Assembly (NCBI GenBank): GCA_043738385.1
Contig: JAYUGL010000053.1
Location: forward strand, 1-17,571
Direction: 5' to 3'
From: JANYCD01 sp043738385
Lineage (GTDB): Bacteria; Pseudomonadota; Gammaproteobacteria; Burkholderiales; Rhodocyclaceae
Length of the DNA: 17,571 bases
The notes under the pieces were generated by a model that was not told the origin of the DNA, searched no databases, and saw only the letters and a list, made by a program, of their open reading frames with translations. Position 1 is the first letter of the stretch. The number at the start of each line of letters is the position of its first letter. Shown piece after piece: positions 13,586 to 17,571 of the stretch. The translations under genes and the position numbers were made by a program.

Positions 13586-15274
13586 CTACTTGAGTTCCGC
13601 GAAATCCTCTTCGCGATAGTTGTGTTCGCTGCACTGGCCGGCCTGCTCGCGCTCGGCTTCGTTATGGCGCAACTCGGCGCGTTTTATTTTCCCGGAAATC
13701 GTTTTCGGCAAATCCGCAAATTCGATGCGGCGGATGCGCTTGTAGGGTGCCAGGCGTTCCCGGGTAAATTTGAACAAGGAAAGCGCGAGCTCGCGCGACG
13801 GCAGGATGCCCGGCTTGAGGATCACGAAGGCCTTGGGCACGCACATGCGCTTGGGATCGGGGCTTTCCACAATGGCCGCTTCGGCCACCGCTTCATGCTC
13901 GATCAACACGCTCTCTAGTTCGAACGGACTGATGCGATAGTCGGAACTCTTGAACACGTCGTCGGTGCGGCCGACAAACCAGAAATAACCATCCGCGTCG
14001 CGCGAAGCAACGTCCGATGAGCCGTAGTGGCTGCCACCCAGTACTTGCTGCGTACGCTCGGCGCTGTCGGCATAGCCCACCATCAGGCCGGTGGGCGCCG
14101 GCTTGAGCACGATGGACAATTCGCCCTCTTCGGCTTCCTTGCCTTCCAGGTCAAGCAGCACGGCCTGATAGCCGGGCAGCGGACGTCCCATGGAACCGTA
14201 CTTCACTTCCAGGCCGGGCGGGCAGCCGAGCATCGCGGTGGATTCGGTTTGGCCGTAGCCTTCGCGAATGGTGAGCCCCCAGGCTTTTTTTACTTGCTCG
14301 ATGACTTCGGGATTAAGGGGTTCTCCCGCACTGACCAGTTCACGCAACTTGACCGGAAAACCCTTGAGATCTTCAAGGATCAGCGAACGCCACGCCGTGG
14401 GCGGTGCGCACAGTGTAGTGACGCCGTGGGCGACGAGGGCGCGCAAGGTTCGAGCGGCATCGAAACGCGGCTGGTTGTAGATGAACACCGTGGCGCCGGC
14501 ATTCCACGGTGCGAAAAAACAGCTCCAGGCATGCTTGGCCCAGCCGGGTGAACTGATGTTGAGATGCACGTCGCCCTCCTTCAGCCCCAGCCAATACAAC
14601 GTCGAGAGATGGCCCACCGGATAGCTCTGATGCGTGTGCAATACCATCTTCGGCTTGGCGGTGGTGCCGGAGGTGAAATACAGCAGCAGCGGATCGCTGG
14701 CTTGGGTCGGTGCGTCGGGCACGAAGTTGGCCGATGCCGCAGCGGCTTTGGCGTAGCTGATCCAACCCGCCATTTCCCCTTCGGTAATGATGCGGGTATA
14801 GGCGCCGGGAATTGCAGCAAACTTGGGTGCACCGGCGGCATCGGTGATGACATGGCGCATTTCTCCACGCGTCAGTCTATCCTCAAGATCCACCCCGGTG
14901 AGCAACGCGGTGGCCGGACTGACGACAGCGCCGAGCTTCATCGCCGCGAGCATGACTTCCCACAGCGGCGCCACGTTGGGCAGCATCAGCAGGATGCGGT
15001 CGCCGCGCTTCACGCCCTGGTCACGCAGAAAATTCGCTACCCGGCTGGAGCGCTCGCTCAGGTCGGCGAAGCTGTGGCGGACGTCCCCTGCTCCCTCGGT
15101 GACGATCCACAGCGCGGTGCGCGAATTGTTCTTCGCATAGGCATCGAAGTAATCGAGCGCCCAGTTGAACTGGTCAAGCACCGGCCAGCGGAAGCCCGTA
15201 TAAGCCGCTTGATAGTCTTTGCGGTGGGCAAACAGGAAGTCGCGCGCCTGCAAAAATGCCTTCACATCACTCAT
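13586..15274 (-). CDS. Acyl-CoA synthetase, medium-chain/ACSM-like AMP-forming ligase
   Basis: A 562-residue ANL enzyme. The P-loop is YFTSGTTAKPK (residues 199-209), with Ala where Gly is usual. EGYGQTE (338-344) is the A5 motif, SDVASRDADGYFWFVGRTDD (420-439) the A7 region, and KTISGKIKR holds the catalytic Lys529. It forms a CoA thioester from a carboxylate via an acyl-adenylate. ATG 15274 is fixed by GAGGAGG 8 nt upstream. Sitting inside the oxygenase operon, it could activate either the aromatic acid itself or the short branched acid (isobutyrate in a p-cumate-like route) released by the hydrolase. The second reading suits the medium-chain type and avoids conflict with oxygenation of a free acid, but it is inference. 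The C-terminal 25 or so residues past the Lys motif are charged and unconserved in appearance. Confidence 0.88.
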   Translation of the reverse strand: MSDVKAFLQARDFLFAHRKDYQAAYTGFRWPVLDQFNWALDYFDAYAKNNSRTALWIVTEGAGDVRHSFADLSERSSRVANFLRDQGVKRGDRILLMLPNVAPLWEVMLAAMKLGAVVSPATALLTGVDLEDRLTRGEMRHVITDAAGAPKFAAIPGAYTRIITEGEMAGWISYAKAAAASANFVPDAPTQASDPLLLYFTSGTTAKPKMVLHTHQSYPVGHLSTLYWLGLKEGDVHLNISSPGWAKHAWSCFFAPWNAGATVFIYNQPRFDAARTLRALVAHGVTTLCAPPTAWRSLILEDLKGFPVKLRELVSAGEPLNPEVIEQVKKAWGLTIREGYGQTESTAMLGCPPGLEVKYGSMGRPLPGYQAVLLDLEGKEAEEGELSIVLKPAPTGLMVGYADSAERTQQVLGGSHYGSSDVASRDADGYFWFVGRTDDVFKSSDYRISPFELESVLIEHEAVAEAAIVESPDPKRMCVPKAFVILKPGILPSRELALSLFKFTRERLAPYKRIRRIEFADLPKTISGKIKRAELRHNEAEREQAGQCSEHNYREEDFAELK

Positions 15275-15307
15275 CACCAAAACCTCCTCGTTTTATACGT
15301 CGCGCCA

Positions 15308-16525
15308 TTACGTCAATGCCTGCGCACGACGCAAATCAAAGGCGGGATTTTCCAGATCCGCCGGGTTTACGCGTGCACACACCGCTACCAGCCGGCGGAT
15401 GGCCGCCATGTCTTTTGGGCAACGAACCGTCGCCCCGCCGACCAAAACGCCGTCGCGTAAACTGAATGTGGCGAAGCGGCCCTCGTCGCCCTGACGTCGC
15501 ACCACAATCGTATCACCGGTGGCGTCACCGACAACCTGCAGGTGCATGTCGTACTGGTCAGACCAGAACCAGGGCGCTGCCGTGTACTCGATCCTCTGAC
15601 TCATCATGTTCGACGCAACCGCAATGGCATGATTCTGCGCATTCGCCCAGCTCTCGATACGCAGCCTGCGGCCATGCCAGCGGCTGAACTGAATCGCAAC
15701 ATCACCAGCGGCAAACACATCGGTGACCGAGGTCGCGCCGCAGGCGTCGACCGTGATGCCATCGTCGCTGCCTGCGCCGATCGACTTGGCAAGCGCGGTA
15801 CACGGTGCCGTACCGATACCAACGACGACCATATCCGCTTCCACGCGACTGCCATCCGACAACACCAGTCCGGACGCATCGGCGGCCTGGACCGAAACAC
15901 CCAGTCGAAATTTAACGCCCCGACTCTCGTGCAGCGCGACCAGATAATTGCTCACCGCCTCCGGCAACGCGCGCACCAGCAGGCGGTCCAGCGCCTCGAT
16001 CACGGTTACCTGGGAGCCAAGCTTGATCGCCGACGCCGCCACTTCAAGACCGATCACGCCGCCGCCAACGAGCGCCACGCGCGTATTCGGTTTGAGCGCC
16101 GAGCGCAACGCTTGGGAATCTTCGAGCGTGCGCAGATAAAAAGTCGGCAGCCCGCTGCGTTCGACCAGTGCCAACCGCCGCGGTATTGCGCCGGTGGCAA
16201 AAAGAAGTTTATCGAAGGAGATTTCGTCGCCGCCTTGCAAAACCACGCGTTGCGCCTTGATGTCGCAAGCGACTGCCGGCTTGCCAGCCAACAATTGCAC
16301 ATCGAGTTCGGACCAATAGTCTTCAGCGCGCATGAAGGGCGACTGAGGTTCGGCGTCGGTCAGCATCGCCTTCGACAACGGCGGCCTTTCGTAAGGTGCG
16401 TGCGGTTCCGCGCCCAACAGGGTGATCACGCCACGATGTCCACCTTTGCGCAATGCCTCGGCCGCGCACCCGCCGGCTTGGCCGGCGCCAACGATCACAA
16501 TGCGGGTTTCGAATTCAGTGGGCAT
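15308..16525 (-). CDS. Ferredoxin-NAD(+) reductase component of the dioxygenase
   Basis: A 405-residue FAD flavoprotein of the putidaredoxin/rhodocoxin reductase class. VGAGQAGG (residues 12-19) binds FAD. YERPPLSK (45-52) is the class signature. VGGGVIGLE (153-161), followed by TVIEALDRLL with Glu177, is the NAD site; acidic Glu177 favours NADH. DVFAAGDVA is the second FAD contact. ESWANAQNHA and WFWSDQYDMHLQVVG are typical of the C-terminal interface domain. It passes electrons from NADH to the Rieske ferredoxin. It is the first gene of the nine-gene operon. The ATG at 16525 has GAGGAG about 10 nt upstream. The gene is intact. Confidence 0.93.
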   Translation of the reverse strand: MPTEFETRIVIVGAGQAGGCAAEALRKGGHRGVITLLGAEPHAPYERPPLSKAMLTDAEPQSPFMRAEDYWSELDVQLLAGKPAVACDIKAQRVVLQGGDEISFDKLLFATGAIPRRLALVERSGLPTFYLRTLEDSQALRSALKPNTRVALVGGGVIGLEVAASAIKLGSQVTVIEALDRLLVRALPEAVSNYLVALHESRGVKFRLGVSVQAADASGLVLSDGSRVEADMVVVGIGTAPCTALAKSIGAGSDDGITVDACGATSVTDVFAAGDVAIQFSRWHGRRLRIESWANAQNHAIAVASNMMSQRIEYTAAPWFWSDQYDMHLQVVGDATGDTIVVRRQGDEGRFATFSLRDGVLVGGATVRCPKDMAAIRRLVAVCARVNPADLENPAFDLRRAQALT

Positions 16526-16556
16526 GGGAATGCCGTCTCCTCACCACCATGTTTTT

Positions 16557-16632
16557 GTCTTCCTCGATCGGGAAGACCGATGCTACCACAACCTAACTTA
16601 CAAGCAGTACATACGGTTTGTTACAGGAAGAC
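16557..16632. promoter_or_regulatory. Three GGAAGAC half-sites upstream of the dioxygenase operon
   Basis: GTCTTCC (16557-16563) and GGAAGAC (16571-16577) form a perfect inverted repeat around TCGATCG, 32-52 bp before the reductase ATG. A third GGAAGAC lies at 16626-16632, 55 bp further upstream in the same orientation as the second. I see no good sigma70 hexamer pair in this 207-bp spacer, so the operon may need an activator, or the sites may be operators for the operon's own TetR protein. The binding factor is inference. Confidence 0.45.
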
Positions 16633-16732
16633 GAAGAGCTTTGGCGGGGGTAATCTTGCTACCTGCGGAGCACGGTAGTGGTTTGGCCCCGCTAATTGTT
16701 TTTAGTTCTGATAGCCCGCGTCCGGGGAGGCT

Positions 16733-17062
16733 TTATCTCGCCGCGTGCTGAATGACGTCGGACGCCCAGGTATTCAAGCTCTTGCCCTCCGCCTCGGCAG
16801 TCATCGCCGCACGGGCATGAATCTCCGGCGCAAGCCGAAGCTGAAACTTTCCCGAATAGGGCCGATTGGGCGATTGTTTGAGCTTATCGCACGTGGCCAG
16901 GTAGTCCTCGACCGCCTTGACGAACGCTGCGCGCAACCCGGCCACGCTATTGCCGTGAAAGCCAACGATGTCACGAATTCCGGCAATGTGCCCGACGAAG
17001 CAAGCATCTTCCTCGCTGTATTCAACCCTGGCAACATACCCTTTGTGCGTCATCGTGTTCAT
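16733..17062 (-). CDS. hicB: HicB antitoxin
   Basis: A 109-residue antitoxin. The N-terminal half (about residues 8-68) is the degenerate RNase H-like HicB fold: YVARVEYSEEDACFVGHIAG, then GFHGNSVAGLRAAFVKAVED. The C-terminal half, FQLRLAPEIHARAAMTAEAE followed by SLNTWASDVI (about 73-104), is a ribbon-helix-helix DNA-binding domain, so this HicB should repress its own promoter at 17320-17347. ATG 17062 overlaps the hicA stop by 4 bp; ATG 17053 is an alternative start. It lies 207 bp upstream of the dioxygenase operon in the same direction, so some read-through is possible. Confidence 0.92.
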   Translation of the reverse strand: MNTMTHKGYVARVEYSEEDACFVGHIAGIRDIVGFHGNSVAGLRAAFVKAVEDYLATCDKLKQSPNRPYSGKFQLRLAPEIHARAAMTAEAEGKSLNTWASDVIQHAAR

Positions 17063-17313
17063 GATTTGATTCCCATCTGCGCTAAAAAATTCCGGACGTC
17101 GCGTACCTGGTACGGCTTCGCCTCCTTTGCGGGATGTGGCCGGTGGAACGTCGCGACATGCCCGTCCTTCGCAAACCGCACGCGCGACCCCGCGCCCTCA
17201 ATGATCTTGCAACCAACGGCGACAAGAAGCGCTTCGATGCGCCGCCATTCCAGTGATGCCGAGACCGGCTCGGGAAATACAGCCGCGAGGGTTTTACGGT
17301 GCGACGTGTTCAT
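17059..17313 (-). CDS. hicA: HicA-family toxin
   Basis: An 84-residue toxin of the HicA mRNA-interferase family (double-stranded-RNA-binding-like fold). It has the family opening MNTSHRKTLAAVF, then SASLEWRRIEALLVAVGCK (residues 18-36), GAGSRVRF (40-47), ATFHRPHP and KPYQVRDVRNFLAQMGI at the end. The usual catalytic His of the GSH motif is Arg here (GSRVRF), as I recall for a common HicA subfamily with FHRPHP, so activity may rest on other residues. Toxin-first order and the 4-bp overlap with hicB are typical. The predicted promoter leaves almost no leader before ATG 17313. Confidence 0.92.
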   Translation of the reverse strand: MNTSHRKTLAAVFPEPVSASLEWRRIEALLVAVGCKIIEGAGSRVRFAKDGHVATFHRPHPAKEAKPYQVRDVRNFLAQMGIKS

Positions 17314-17319
17314 GTCTCA

Positions 17320-17347
17320 ATGGTACCGTACATTGGTACCATGTCAA
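17320..17347 (-). promoter_or_regulatory. hicAB promoter and perfect inverted-repeat operator
   Basis: On the minus strand TTGACA (17347-17342, full consensus) and TACCAT (17325-17320) are spaced by 16 bp. The inverted repeat ATGGTACC-N7-GGTACCAT (17320-17327 and 17335-17342) spans the space between the hexamers and overlaps both. Each arm contains the palindrome GGTACC. This is the expected layout for HicB ribbon-helix-helix autorepression. The -10 ends 6 bp before the hicA ATG. Confidence 0.7.
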
Positions 17348-17571
17348 GATTTTCTTTCGTGTTACCGATGTGACCTGGTCGCGTTGCGCGATGTGCAGCG
17401 GCACGTTGTCGAGGTGGGTGCGCGAGCGACGGGGCAGGCCGGCAGGTTAGCCTGAAAAGATACTGCGCCTGACCCCAATGGCACTACCTTAAGAGAAAGG
17501 GCATAAAGAACATTGAGTTGGAGATGGGCTGAGAGCCTCAAGTCGTTACGCTACGGGTGTCGAATCCGAGT
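17348..17571. other. Right-edge non-coding stretch, no gene recognised
   Basis: About 224 bp with no convincing reading frame. It holds two GCCTGA copies (17450-17455 and 17467-17472, 17 bp apart) around AAAGATACTGC. The rest changes to A/G-rich sequence with several stops in every frame. It could be the end of a mobile or palindromic element that continues outside the window, but no transposase or full inverted repeat is visible. Confidence 0.3.

Noticed and set aside
12110..13918. Long open frame of about 600 codons on the + strand opposite the Rieske alpha gene and ligase end
   Set aside because: It is antisense to two genes with full catalytic motifs; no recognisable domain and no suitable start.
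17540..17571. Possible tRNA T-arm (GTGTCGAATCC) at the right end
   Set aside because: The loop departs from GTTCGANTC and the flanking bases do not form a 5-bp stem; no D- or anticodon arm is seen.

Overview
The window reads as a catabolic locus of a GC-rich proteobacterium, probably beta- or gammaproteobacterial. The class-level guess rests on gene style and dense operons; there is no rRNA or tRNA to anchor taxonomy. Nearly all genes fit aerobic dihydroxylation and meta-cleavage of an aromatic compound, most plausibly an alkylated aromatic acid of the p-cumate/alkylbenzoate kind. The exact substrate cannot be read from sequence.

Left part (1-5702). A truncated acyl-CoA synthetase (leftward, 330 to 1) diverges from a four-gene rightward operon (512-3080): a VOC/glyoxalase-fold protein, a meta-cleavage-product hydrolase, a 2-oxopent-4-enoate hydratase and a YciI-like protein. 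A near-consensus sigma70 promoter with an inverted repeat over the likely transcription start lies between the two units. Convergent to this operon is a leftward pair: a Tat-exported gluconate-dehydrogenase subunit 3-like protein and a GMC flavoprotein. The cytochrome c subunit that often completes such enzymes is absent here. Upstream of the pair is the 71-bp wreck of a short-chain dehydrogenase gene that still has a strong ribosome-binding site.

Middle (about 5703-8060). A HigB/HigA (GraTA-like) toxin-antitoxin pair and a Fic-domain protein with an uncharacterised C-terminal region form an accessory block. The fic gene is visibly richer in A/T than its neighbours.

Right part (16525 down to 8061). 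One tightly packed leftward operon of nine genes encodes ferredoxin reductase, a medium-chain-type acyl-CoA synthetase, Rieske oxygenase alpha, Rieske oxygenase beta, a type I extradiol dioxygenase, an SDR cis-diol dehydrogenase, a Rieske ferredoxin, a TetR regulator and a second meta-cleavage hydrolase. This is a complete three-component oxygenase plus dehydrogenase, ring-cleavage enzyme and hydrolase. The hydratase of the left operon would act next. No 4-hydroxy-2-oxovalerate aldolase, acylating aldehyde dehydrogenase or dihydroxycumate-type decarboxylase is in the window. Twin 39-bp-period hairpins separate the alpha and beta genes.

Far right. A HicA/HicB toxin-antitoxin pair (leftward) has an almost ideal promoter overlapping a perfect inverted repeat, followed by about 230 bp with no recognisable gene.

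All identifications come from reading motifs by eye. No database search was run.
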